Assembly: GCA_036509075.1 (NCBI GenBank)
Contig: DATCGG010000534.1
Coordinates: forward strand, 1 to 16,628
DNA: 16,628 nucleotides
Source of the DNA: JAJKIV01 sp036509075
GTDB lineage: Bacteria > Gemmatimonadota > Gemmatimonadetes > Gemmatimonadales > Gemmatimonadaceae
Direction of reading: 5' to 3'
The notes under the pieces: model-generated
Database searches by the model: none
What the model saw: the letters and a program-made list of their open reading frames with translations, nothing else
Told to the model about the DNA's origin: nothing
Position numbers and translations under genes: made by a program
In this document: positions 1 to 7,072 of the stretch, in pieces
Layout of the letters: every line of letters starts with the position of its first letter
How positions within the stretch are numbered: position 1 is the first letter of the stretch

Positions 1-81
1 CGGGCTGGAGAAAACGTAGCACCATGACTCTCCTGACGGCCGGCACGGCGCCCGCCGCAGACATCGACCTGGAGAATTCAG

Positions 82-753
82 ATGGCTCTGCAATTGGGCG
101 ACGTAGCCCCCGACTTCACCGCTGAGACGACCGAAGGCCCGATCAGCTTCCACCAGTGGCTCGGCGACTCGTGGGGCGTCCTGTTCTCGCATCCCAAGGA
201 CTTCACCCCGATCTGCACCACCGAGCTGGGCTCGATGGCGCAGCTGAAGCCGGAGTTCGACAAGCGGAACACCAAGATCATCGGTCTGAGCGTCGATCCC
301 GTGGACAACCACGCACGCTGGGCGGTCGACATCAAGCACTCGACGGGCCATGCGCCGAACTTCCCCATGATCGGGGACACCACGCTGGCCATCGCCAAGG
401 CCTACGGCATGCTGCCAGCGGACACGGAAGGCACGTGCGAAGGGCGGACCGCCGCGACCAACCAGACCGTCCGCACGGTGTTCATCATTGGGCCCGACAA
501 GAAGATCAAGCTGATGCTCGTCTACCCGATGACGACCGGGCGCAACTTCCCCGAGATCCTCCGCGTCATCGATTCGCTGCAGCTGACCGCCGCGCACAAG
601 GTGGCGACGCCGGCCAACTGGAAGGCGGGCGAGGACGTCGTCATCGCCGGCTCGGTCTCCAACGAGGAGGCTGAGAAGACGTACCCGGACGGCTGGGAGT
701 CCCCGCGTCCGTACATCCGCATCGTGCCGCAGCCAGTGATGGCGGTTGCCTAA
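82..753 (+). CDS. 1-Cys peroxiredoxin (Prx6 family)
   Basis: Thiol peroxidase that reduces hydrogen peroxide, organic hydroperoxides or peroxynitrite in the cytoplasm. The protein is 223 residues, the usual Prx6 length. The PxxxTxxC active-site motif is intact (PKDFTPICTTELG), with peroxidatic Cys45, Thr42 and Pro38. An arginine in NQTVRTVF (Arg131) fits the second conserved catalytic position, and the Prx6-type YPMTTGRN segment and C-terminal arm follow. The only other cysteine is Cys119, which is not at a typical 2-Cys resolving position, so a 1-Cys mechanism is inferred. The ATG at 82 is preceded by GGAG at 71-74 with 7-nt spacing. There is no signal peptide. It stands alone and converges on the DUF3455 lipoprotein gene; its TAA stop lies inside a CCTAACG heptamer. 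The family call is firm; the substrate is not known. Confidence 0.96.
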   Translation: MALQLGDVAPDFTAETTEGPISFHQWLGDSWGVLFSHPKDFTPICTTELGSMAQLKPEFDKRNTKIIGLSVDPVDNHARWAVDIKHSTGHAPNFPMIGDTTLAIAKAYGMLPADTEGTCEGRTAATNQTVRTVFIIGPDKKIKLMLVYPMTTGRNFPEILRVIDSLQLTAAHKVATPANWKAGEDVVIAGSVSNEEAEKTYPDGWESPRPYIRIVPQPVMAVA

Positions 754-769
754 CGATGCACTGCGCGAG

Positions 770-993
770 GGCGCAATGGCCTAACGGCGCTGAATTCCGA
801 ACGGCGCCAATCCCATCGGGCGCCGATCCCGGACGACGCAACTACTGAGAGCGAATAGAGCGTCGCTTTCGTCGTCCGGGTTCGGCGCCGTTCGGGATTG
901 GCGCCGTTCGGGATTGGCGCCGTTCGGGATTGGCGCCCTTCGGGATTTTGCGCCTCTACGGCCCTGCGCCTTTATGGCCCCGCGCCTTTACGG
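770..993. repeat. Inverted array of 16-17 bp repeats between convergent genes
   Basis: Degenerate units ending in GCGCC are arranged head to head around a centre at 838-870. On the right are three identical 16-bp copies of GTTCGGGATTGGCGCC (890-905, 906-921, 922-937). Diverged copies follow at 938-954, 955-970 and 971-986, with a partial copy at 987-993. On the left, inverted units lie at 770-785, 786-802, 803-818 and 819-837. The inner arms 797-837 and 871-911 match as an inverted repeat at 36 of 41 positions. A further small stem (AGCGA 850-854 / TCGCT 863-867) sits in the loop. The array fills the gap between the peroxiredoxin and DUF3455 genes, and the last partial unit contains the DUF3455 stop codon. 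It could act as a bidirectional terminator, a dispersed palindromic repeat or a protein-binding array. Confidence 0.9.
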
Positions 994-1584
994 ATGGTAG
1001 AAGTAGTAGTCTGCCGTGTACGGCGACTTGAATTCCTCGCCCACGACGGTCCCGGGCGTGGTCGGCGCAAGGCCGCCGACGGTGTTCAGTCGCTGGATGA
1101 ACGTCGTCTGATTGAAGACGCCCGTTCCGCTGTTGTCCGCGGAAAGCTTGACCCAGGGAATCGCATTGGCGTTCGGGGTGCACTTGTCGACGACCGTGCC
1201 GATGACTCTGCTGCCGCTCGTGGTCAGCCAGTTCGGATTGGCTCCCGGTGCGCTGAAGTGCGTGCCAACCAGCGCGTTCTGGCCGGCGTCGGCGAACAGG
1301 TTCGCCTCCGGGTTGGAGAATTTCCATTGCGTGCCGTCCCAACGGTAGACCTGGAAGCCTACGCCGAACACGTGGAACGAGATGTTGCTGCCCTCCGGCA
1401 CCTGAAGGTGCGTGACGCAGTCGCCCAGGTCCGGAAACCGACCGTTCGAAGCTGCCTGGACGTCGTACGTGCGCTTCGTGGATTTCGGTCCGGCGGGTGC
1501 GTTATCGGCGCAGCCGATGACGAAGCCCGCGGCCGCAACCATGGCCAGCGAGTACCCAAAGGTGTGTGATGTCCTGATGTTCAT
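988..1584 (-). CDS. DUF3455 family lipoprotein
   Basis: Predicted exported lipoprotein of 198 residues; function unknown. The N-terminus has a hydrophobic stretch (about 11-24) ending in the lipobox-like VIGC, so Cys25 would be lipidated after signal peptidase II cleavage. The mature part carries hallmarks I associate with DUF3455: a GVGFQVYRW strand, GTHFSAPG, AIPWVKL, and the C-terminal signature IQRLNTVGGLAP followed by YTADYYFY. Cys56 and Cys135 could form a disulfide. Two in-frame ATGs lie upstream (1599 and 1590). I chose the ATG at 1584 because GGGGAG on the minus strand sits 7 nt before it. The leader upstream holds two hairpins. It is transcribed alone toward the repeat array. DUF3455 proteins have no established biochemical role that I know of, so no function is proposed. 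Confidence 0.88.
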   Translation of the reverse strand: MNIRTSHTFGYSLAMVAAAGFVIGCADNAPAGPKSTKRTYDVQAASNGRFPDLGDCVTHLQVPEGSNISFHVFGVGFQVYRWDGTQWKFSNPEANLFADAGQNALVGTHFSAPGANPNWLTTSGSRVIGTVVDKCTPNANAIPWVKLSADNSGTGVFNQTTFIQRLNTVGGLAPTTPGTVVGEEFKSPYTADYYFYHP

Positions 1585-1604
1585 TTGCATTCTCCCCAAA
1601 GGCT

Positions 1605-1657
1605 GGCGCGCAAGGACGCGCCGGTGATCGCGTAGATGGCGTCAATGCCATCACCGG
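1605..1657 (-). promoter_or_regulatory. Hairpin-rich 5' leader of the DUF3455 gene
   Basis: Two adjacent inverted repeats lie 21-73 bp upstream of the chosen start. The first is GGCGCG (1605-1610) / CGCGCC (1617-1622) with a 6-nt loop. The second is CCGGTGAT (1621-1628) / ATCACCGG (1650-1657). Its right arm overlaps an alternative inner hairpin GATGGC (1635-1640) / GCCATC (1647-1652), so the two cannot form fully at once. They could be an operator or a structured leader. No promoter boxes were recognised with confidence. Confidence 0.35.
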
Positions 1658-1813
1658 GGAGAACGCGGGGCACCAACAAAGGCGGACAGCAGTTGCCACT
1701 CGACAGGGTACGGACCTAACGATAGACAGGGGTCAGCCCTGACTCTCGGTTCGCCTCACCGTTGTCGCATCGATACAATCGAAGCGCGATCTCATGCCGC
1801 GCCCTGTCCCGCA

Positions 1814-3586
1814 TCAGCGTGGGATCGGTACCAGCCCTGGCGTTACGCGAGTTTCGGTCGCGCCGTTGCCCAACTGACCGTACTTGTTGCTACCCCAGCA
1901 ATAGATGCTTCCGTTCGCAACGACGCCGCAGACGTGACTGAAGCCGACGCTGATCGCCGCGAAGACGTGACCGCCCACCACCGCGCCAGGTCGGGTCTCG
2001 TCGGCAACGTCCTGCTGGCCGAGTGCCTCGGACTCCCATCCCCAGCAAAGGGCCGCGCCGTTGGTGGTGAGCCCGCACGTGACACTGCGACCGGTACCTC
2101 GATTGACACTGATCGCGCGAAACCGATGGCCGCCCGCAACCGGTCGCGGCACGACGGAGCTCTTTCTGGCCCCGTCGCCCAGTTCGCCGAATTCGTTGTC
2201 TCCCCAGCAGTAGCCCGCGCCGGTTGTCGCGACTCCGCACGTGTACAGGTTGCCGGCGCTGAGGGCGGAGAAGCGCAAGGCGCCACCGACTGCAACGGGC
2301 CGCACGTGCGCTGTACTGTCGCCATCGCCGATCTGCCCCGAGCGGCCAGCCCCCCAGCAGTAGGCACGCCCGTCGGTGGTGAGCGCACAGCTGTGGTTGA
2401 GTCCCGCACTGATCGAACGAAATGTCAGGTTCGTCGCCACCTTGACCGGCGTTAGGCTCGGCGTCTTCGACCCGTTGCCGAGCTGTCCGTCGTCGTTTTC
2501 GCCCCAGCAATACGCGGCGCCGGCGCTGGTGACGCCGCACGCGTGGCCAAACCCGGCGCTCAACGACGACAACGTGAGGTCACCACCGATGGCGACCGGT
2601 ACGCCACGCTCCGTAGCGTCGCCGGGCACGGGACCAGCGTCGTCGTCAGGTTGCGTATTCCCCCAACAATACGGGGCGCCCGACGTGGTGAGCGCACAGG
2701 CGAACGACCAGCCTGCGCTCACGCTCGCGAATTTCTGCTCGGTCGACACGGGCACGGGGGCGAGGCTGCTGCCACGCGTCCCGTTGCCAAGCTCTCCATG
2801 ATCGTTGTCCCCCCAACAGAACGCAGTGCCGTCCCGGCGCAGGCCACACGTGAATCCGGCCCCCGCGCTCACTACGTTCGGTTCGGCGAGTGCGAACCGA
2901 CCGCGAAGCGCGACGGGGAATCGCCACTCCTCGAGCTGCGCGATTGCCTGCGTGATGCTACGCGCCGTCGCATCGGGCGGCTGGACGTTGAGCAGCACGC
3001 CGACGATCTCGCGGCGCTGGTTGAGCAACGCGCCGCCGGAGTGTCCCGGGCTGACCAGCGTCGTCTCGAACGTGAGCAAGCTGTCGCTGGTTGACGAGAT
3101 CGGCGCGGGCGCGACGTTCGTGCCCCACGGCCTGCCCTGCGGATACCCTAACGCGAAGACGCCGTCGCCTCGCGATAGCGACGACGGTGAGCCGAGGCGA
3201 TCGAACGGTATCCGTGCGACGTCGATGCCTGCCGCCTTCACGCCGGAGATGCTCAGGACCGCCAGATCCAGCTTCGCGTCGAACGCGGTGGTCAGCGTCG
3301 CGCGCACGGGTTCACCCGGCAGAGAGCGCAGCTCGACTCGAATGTCGGTGGCTTCTTCCGTGCCGCGGCGCACGACGTGACTCGCGGTCACGACGTACAG
3401 CCGATCGTTCGCCGCGCCGAAGATGATCCCCGCGCCGATGCTCTCCCGGCCATCGAGCATGCAGCGAATCATCACGACCAGCTGCTCCGTCTCACCCGAA
3501 TCGCCCTGCGAAGCAAGTGGCGCTGCCGCGAAAGTCGCCGCGACGAGTGCACCGCCAATCGCGCGAACACAATGCCCCATGCTCAT
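1814..3586 (-). CDS. Secreted trypsin-like serine protease with seven RCC1 repeats
   Basis: Predicted exported protein of 590 residues. A signal peptide occupies about residues 1-26 (hydrophobic GGALVAATFAAAPLA). A trypsin-like (HtrA/S1C-like) domain follows at about 33-225 with an apparently intact triad: His69 in VVTASHV, Asp106 in KLDLAVL and Ser182 in PGHSGGAL. Residues about 237-590 hold seven RCC1 repeats, each with the pattern CGL..DG.A.CWG.N..GQLG.G. This fits a complete seven-bladed propeller. Each blade carries a regular cysteine pair, plausible disulfides outside the cytoplasm. I chose the ATG at 3586, which overlaps the upstream stop as ATGA; an in-frame ATG at 3604 would add six residues. 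It is the last gene of a three-gene coupled operon. The substrate is unknown; the propeller is inferred to be a binding or targeting module. Confidence 0.93.
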   Translation of the reverse strand: MSMGHCVRAIGGALVAATFAAAPLASQGDSGETEQLVVMIRCMLDGRESIGAGIIFGAANDRLYVVTASHVVRRGTEEATDIRVELRSLPGEPVRATLTTAFDAKLDLAVLSISGVKAAGIDVARIPFDRLGSPSSLSRGDGVFALGYPQGRPWGTNVAPAPISSTSDSLLTFETTLVSPGHSGGALLNQRREIVGVLLNVQPPDATARSITQAIAQLEEWRFPVALRGRFALAEPNVVSAGAGFTCGLRRDGTAFCWGDNDHGELGNGTRGSSLAPVPVSTEQKFASVSAGWSFACALTTSGAPYCWGNTQPDDDAGPVPGDATERGVPVAIGGDLTLSSLSAGFGHACGVTSAGAAYCWGENDDGQLGNGSKTPSLTPVKVATNLTFRSISAGLNHSCALTTDGRAYCWGAGRSGQIGDGDSTAHVRPVAVGGALRFSALSAGNLYTCGVATTGAGYCWGDNEFGELGDGARKSSVVPRPVAGGHRFRAISVNRGTGRSVTCGLTTNGAALCWGWESEALGQQDVADETRPGAVVGGHVFAAISVGFSHVCGVVANGSIYCWGSNKYGQLGNGATETRVTPGLVPIPR

Positions 3587-4596
3587 TCCGGCTTCCGCCA
3601 CCATTTACGAAACGTCGTGACGACGCCGAACATGTAGAGCGCCGTACCCCACAGCAGTGAGAGCCCCTGACGCTGCCGCAGCCAGTCGAGCAGCGTCGGC
3701 ATGAGCGACCGGGGATGCTCGCCTGCCCCAGTCCGCAGGTCGCGAACGTCGCCCTGAAATGTCGTGGCGATCCCGTCGTCGCGCAGATCGAGCGTCAGGA
3801 ACGTGCCGCTCGCTCCGCCGAATCGCAGCATCTCCCCGGGGCGAAGCTTGCGCTCGGTGCCACCGACCGACTCGAAGAAGAGGGAGCCGGAGAGCACGGT
3901 GGATACGGGGCGCGTGAGCGGACGATCCGCGTCCTGCTCGTTCTCCACTCGATAGACCTGAAGGTCGCGCGCTTCGATCTGTTGCCAACGCGGCGCTTGA
4001 GCCGCGGGCGCCAGCGTCAGATCGAGGTCGAGCGCGCTCGTTGTTCCGGTGAAGTCGACCGGCCGCGGGGCGCGCAGCGTCGTCGTCGTTGCCGGCGCGT
4101 TGGCTGGTGCGATTACGACCGTCCCCATCACGTCGGCATGCACCCTAACGGGAACGGGCGCCGTGGACCGAAGCGAGATGCGGTATTGGCGAGGCAAGTC
4201 CGTACGCGAGAGCCACACGTGCGTGCCGGCCGGGACCACGATCCGGTCGACGAGGATACTGCCACGTTTTCCGTCCTTCGCGCTGTCGATCGCGATGCGA
4301 ATCGCGGGCAAGCCATGGTCCTGGACCGCCGCTTCGCCGGGAAGCTGCGCTTCTTTCAGCCCCGCCACGCCGATCGCGGTCACGTCGAGCGGACGATTGA
4401 GCGGCTGCTCGACCGCGGACACGAAGCCGAGGCCCGTGAACGAGCCGCCGAATTCGATCGTGGTCCTCGGCACGCGAGTGAACAGCAGCACGCTCGCCAC
4501 TACGAGGGTGACGACGAATATCGTGGCCGGCAGCCAGCGGTTCGGGCGTGGCGACGCGGGCGGAGCCGCGTCCGGTCGATTGGCGGGTGCCGTCAC
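3583..4596 (-). CDS. Uncharacterised two-TM envelope protein
   Basis: I do not recognise a family. The protein has 337 residues: a proline-rich cytoplasmic tail (1-20), a TM helix at about 21-40, a large extracytoplasmic region of about 270 residues, and a second TM helix at about 312-329 followed by a basic tail (RKWWRKPE). The large loop looks beta-rich, with a segment containing VLSGSLFFESVGGTERKL and a following GEMLRFGGASG stretch. The start is GTG at 4596, overlapping the upstream stop as GTGA. The stop overlaps the next gene's start as ATGA. This double coupling suggests production in fixed ratio with the secreted proteins on either side, possibly as their membrane anchor. No catalytic motif is visible. 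Confidence 0.85.
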   Translation of the reverse strand: MTAPANRPDAAPPASPRPNRWLPATIFVVTLVVASVLLFTRVPRTTIEFGGSFTGLGFVSAVEQPLNRPLDVTAIGVAGLKEAQLPGEAAVQDHGLPAIRIAIDSAKDGKRGSILVDRIVVPAGTHVWLSRTDLPRQYRISLRSTAPVPVRVHADVMGTVVIAPANAPATTTTLRAPRPVDFTGTTSALDLDLTLAPAAQAPRWQQIEARDLQVYRVENEQDADRPLTRPVSTVLSGSLFFESVGGTERKLRPGEMLRFGGASGTFLTLDLRDDGIATTFQGDVRDLRTGAGEHPRSLMPTLLDWLRQRQGLSLLWGTALYMFGVVTTFRKWWRKPE

Positions 4597-5402
4597 TGGT
4601 TGCCCGGCGCAGGCAGCGGGCCGGGATGGAACAGCAGAAACTCCGAGTTGGCTGACCCGCCTCGCTTGAGTGTCGCGGAGATGCGCACGAAGTAGATGCC
4701 TCGGGCCTCGAGGGCCTTGAGTCTGATGTCGATCCCGCGCTCGGCCGGATAGAAGCCGTAGGCGAGGCTCTCGTCGCGCTGGAGATACGACACAGGCTTC
4801 CCGTCAGGGCCGGCGGTGGCGAGCGTGACGAACACATCGCTCAGCTCCACGCTGGGCCTAATAGTGATTCGGTAGCGCGTCGAGCGAGCGGGCGCCTTGC
4901 GCTGGCTGATTCTGAGGGGCACGAACACGTCGCGGCGTTCACCGCCCAGCATTGCCGATGCCGACCCGGTCACGCCGATATCGGCGTTGCCGATCCGAAG
5001 CGCCTGGAGGACGTCTGGCGGCCACAGGTAGGGACTCGCCGGGATCGGCTTGGCCGTGTCCATCCGGTAGTAGAGTCCCGGCTTGATCGAATACGCGCGC
5101 AGTTTCACCATCTCGCCATCGGGCGGCGTCCACTCCACGCGGAGAGGAAGCGTCGACGTGTCATCGATGGCCTCGAAGCTTTCCACCAGTGACGCCACGA
5201 GGAGGCTCGAGCTGGTGCTCACGTCCTGGCTATATACGCCCTCGCACCGGTCACCGCGCTGGCGATACCGCAACGGGTCAGTCACGCGCGTCTTGAGCGA
5301 ATCGCACGCGATAGCCACGTTAGGCGCCACGCGACTCGACCCTGGCGAGCGGGCGAGCAAACCGAGTCCGAGCAGGCAGAGGGTAGCCGGTATTCGCAGC
5401 AT
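4593..5402 (-). CDS. Uncharacterised secreted protein with DRCEG motif
   Basis: First gene of the three-gene operon; no named domain recognised. The 269-residue protein starts with a short signal peptide (MLRIPATLCLLGLGLLARS) and has no further TM helix. Near the mature N-terminus is the motif YRQRGDRCEGVY (residues 46-57) containing Cys53, which may pair with Cys33. The rest looks beta-rich and ends in HPGPLPAPGNQ. The ATG at 5402 has AAGGTG a few nt upstream on the minus strand. The stop overlaps the next gene's GTG start by 4 nt. It is exported, and its partners are a bitopic membrane protein and a secreted protease-propeller, so a shared envelope complex is plausible but unproven. Confidence 0.85.
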   Translation of the reverse strand: MLRIPATLCLLGLGLLARSPGSSRVAPNVAIACDSLKTRVTDPLRYRQRGDRCEGVYSQDVSTSSSLLVASLVESFEAIDDTSTLPLRVEWTPPDGEMVKLRAYSIKPGLYYRMDTAKPIPASPYLWPPDVLQALRIGNADIGVTGSASAMLGGERRDVFVPLRISQRKAPARSTRYRITIRPSVELSDVFVTLATAGPDGKPVSYLQRDESLAYGFYPAERGIDIRLKALEARGIYFVRISATLKRGGSANSEFLLFHPGPLPAPGNQ

Positions 5403-5449
5403 GTGTCACCTTACTTCTCTCGTCCCACACCCGCCAGAGCGACACCCTC

Positions 5450-6577
5450 ATGCATCGACGTGATTTCGCCAGACTCGCCGGAGTAGCTGCAGTCGCGCCG
5501 CGTACGGTTCTTCTCGCTCACACCACGCGCACGAAAAAGACGGAGCGCGCATCCGAAGCGTGGCCGGGCTACGAGCGTGCAATTGCCATCGACTGCCTCG
5601 CGAGCCCGGGTCCGTTCAACACGTCCGACGCCACGGCCAATCCGCTCACACCCGAGATGGTCGCGAACGCGAAGGCGTCAGGCATCACGGCCGTGAACCT
5701 GACTGTGAGCGCGAACACGTTCGCCGACACGTTCCGTCAGATGGCGTACTGGGAGAACGAGCTGCAGGCGCACCCCGACGTCCTGATGAAGGTCTACTCG
5801 CTCGCGGACATCCGCCGGGCGAAGGAAAGTCGGAGACTGGGGCTCATCTACGGATTTCAGAACGCGACGATGCTCGAGGGCGACGCGACGAACCTCGACG
5901 CGTTTCAGCGATTCGGGGTCCGCATCATCCAGCTCACCTACAACGACCGCAACATCCTCGGCGACGGCTGTCTCGAGCCAGCCAACGCGGGACTGAGCCG
6001 CTACGGACGAGACGTCGTCGCGCGCATGAACGAGCTGCGTATGGTGGTGGACCTCAGTCACTGCGGACTGCAGACGACCTCCGATGGCATCGCCGCGTCC
6101 ACACGACCGGTAGCGATCACCCATAGCGGTTGCCGAGGGGTGTTCGACCACCCCCGCAGCAAGACGGACGACATCCTGCGTGCCCTCGCGAACAAGGGCG
6201 GCGTGATCGGCATCTACATGATGCCGTTCATCAACGCGCAGGGGCAGCCGATGGCCGCGGATCTCGTCAGGCAGATCGAGTACGCCGTCAACGTGTGTGG
6301 CGAAGACCACGTCGGGATTGGCAGCGACCTCTCGATCACGCCGCACGTGGTGACCGCGGAGTACGAGGCGCGGCACCGCCGATTCGTCGAGGCCCGCAAG
6401 CAGCGTGGCATCGCGGCGCCGCGCGAGGAGGACTTCATGTTCGTCAAGGACCTCAATACGCCGCGGCGACTCGATCAGATCGCGGATCAGCTCCTCGCGC
6501 GCAAGCACTCGGTGGCGCGCGTGGAGAAGATCATCGGTGGAAACTGGATGCGGCTGTTCACTGAGGTATGGGGCTGA
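5450..6577 (+). CDS. Peptidase M19 (membrane dipeptidase-like), Tat-exported, degenerate metal site
   Basis: The 375-residue protein has a Tat-type N-terminus (HRRDFARLAGVAAVAP), so export after cytoplasmic folding is predicted. M19 landmarks are clear from the middle onward: VVDLSHCG (His204), PVAITHSGCRGVFDHPRS (His225), DDILRALANKGGVIGIY, DHVGIGSDLS (Asp293) and a C-terminal IIGGNWMRLF. The first metal motif of the family, DGHxD, is replaced by DCLAS at 48-52. The metal-bridging Glu, normally in a GxEG context, appears as Gln137 in YGFQNAT. Family enzymes hydrolyse dipeptides using a binuclear zinc site. This member may use one metal, act on something else, or be non-catalytic. It starts 47 bp from the divergent protease operon and overlaps the next gene. 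Confidence 0.9.
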   Translation: MHRRDFARLAGVAAVAPRTVLLAHTTRTKKTERASEAWPGYERAIAIDCLASPGPFNTSDATANPLTPEMVANAKASGITAVNLTVSANTFADTFRQMAYWENELQAHPDVLMKVYSLADIRRAKESRRLGLIYGFQNATMLEGDATNLDAFQRFGVRIIQLTYNDRNILGDGCLEPANAGLSRYGRDVVARMNELRMVVDLSHCGLQTTSDGIAASTRPVAITHSGCRGVFDHPRSKTDDILRALANKGGVIGIYMMPFINAQGQPMAADLVRQIEYAVNVCGEDHVGIGSDLSITPHVVTAEYEARHRRFVEARKQRGIAAPREEDFMFVKDLNTPRRLDQIADQLLARKHSVARVEKIIGGNWMRLFTEVWG

Positions 6578-7047
6578 TGGAAAGCCAGCGCGTTGTGTTT
6601 CGGCAGGTCGCGAGCATTCCCGTCGCCGTCATTCGCCGCCGCGCCAGCCCCAGCCAGTTGTCGACGCTCGTTCCCGAGTGCTGCGGACTCGTATGGCGTG
6701 CCGTACAGGCGCAAAAGGAAGCGGGCGCGAAGGGCGGTCGTCACGTCGCCATCTACTGGAACGGTGACATTCGTCTCGAGGTCGGTGTCGAGCTTCAGGG
6801 CCCGTTCGAGGAAACGGGCGAGGTGGTCCGGTCCGCGACGCCCGGCGGGCCGGCTGCCGTCGTCACGCACTTCGGGCCGTACCACGCGCTGGGAGCGGCG
6901 CATAACGCGGTCCGAGCATGGTGCGAAGCGAACGGCCACCGCCTCGCTGGTCCAAACTGGGAGATCTACGGGCACTGGCAGCCCGAGTGGGACACGAATC
7001 CGAGCCTGATTCGGACAGACGTGTTCTATCAGATCGCCGCTTCCTAA
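6577..7047 (+). CDS. GyrI-like small-molecule binding domain protein
   Basis: Stand-alone effector-binding domain (GyrI-like / AraC_E_bind / SOUL-like fold), 156 residues, with no DNA-binding domain and no signal peptide. Typical segments are HVAIYWNGDIRLEVGVEL (about 56-73), a central VVTHFGPYHALGAAHNAV (about 95-112), and the closing GPNWEIYGHWQ with TDVFYQI. The ATG at 6577 overlaps the dipeptidase stop as TGATG, implying coupling. An in-frame ATG at 6568 would add three residues, but a Shine-Dalgarno-like GAGG lies almost against it, so I prefer 6577. Relatives bind amphipathic ligands or, in SbmC/GyrI, inhibit DNA gyrase; which applies here is unknown. Being cytoplasmic, it does not act beside the exported dipeptidase-like protein, though co-expression suggests a linked role. 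Confidence 0.88.
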   Translation: MESQRVVFRQVASIPVAVIRRRASPSQLSTLVPECCGLVWRAVQAQKEAGAKGGRHVAIYWNGDIRLEVGVELQGPFEETGEVVRSATPGGPAAVVTHFGPYHALGAAHNAVRAWCEANGHRLAGPNWEIYGHWQPEWDTNPSLIRTDVFYQIAAS

Positions 7048-7072
7048 GGCGGACAGAAGTTCCCTATGGAAA

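Noticed and set aside
898..1569. Plus-strand open frame of 223 codons
   Set aside because: It lies antisense to the DUF3455 gene, starts inside the repeat array, and is Arg/Ala/Gly-rich with no domain, as expected of an antisense frame in GC-rich DNA.
3715..4695. Plus-strand open frame of 326 codons
   Set aside because: It is antisense to the two-TM envelope protein gene and has an Arg-rich low-complexity translation. The minus-strand frame has TM helices and coupled starts.
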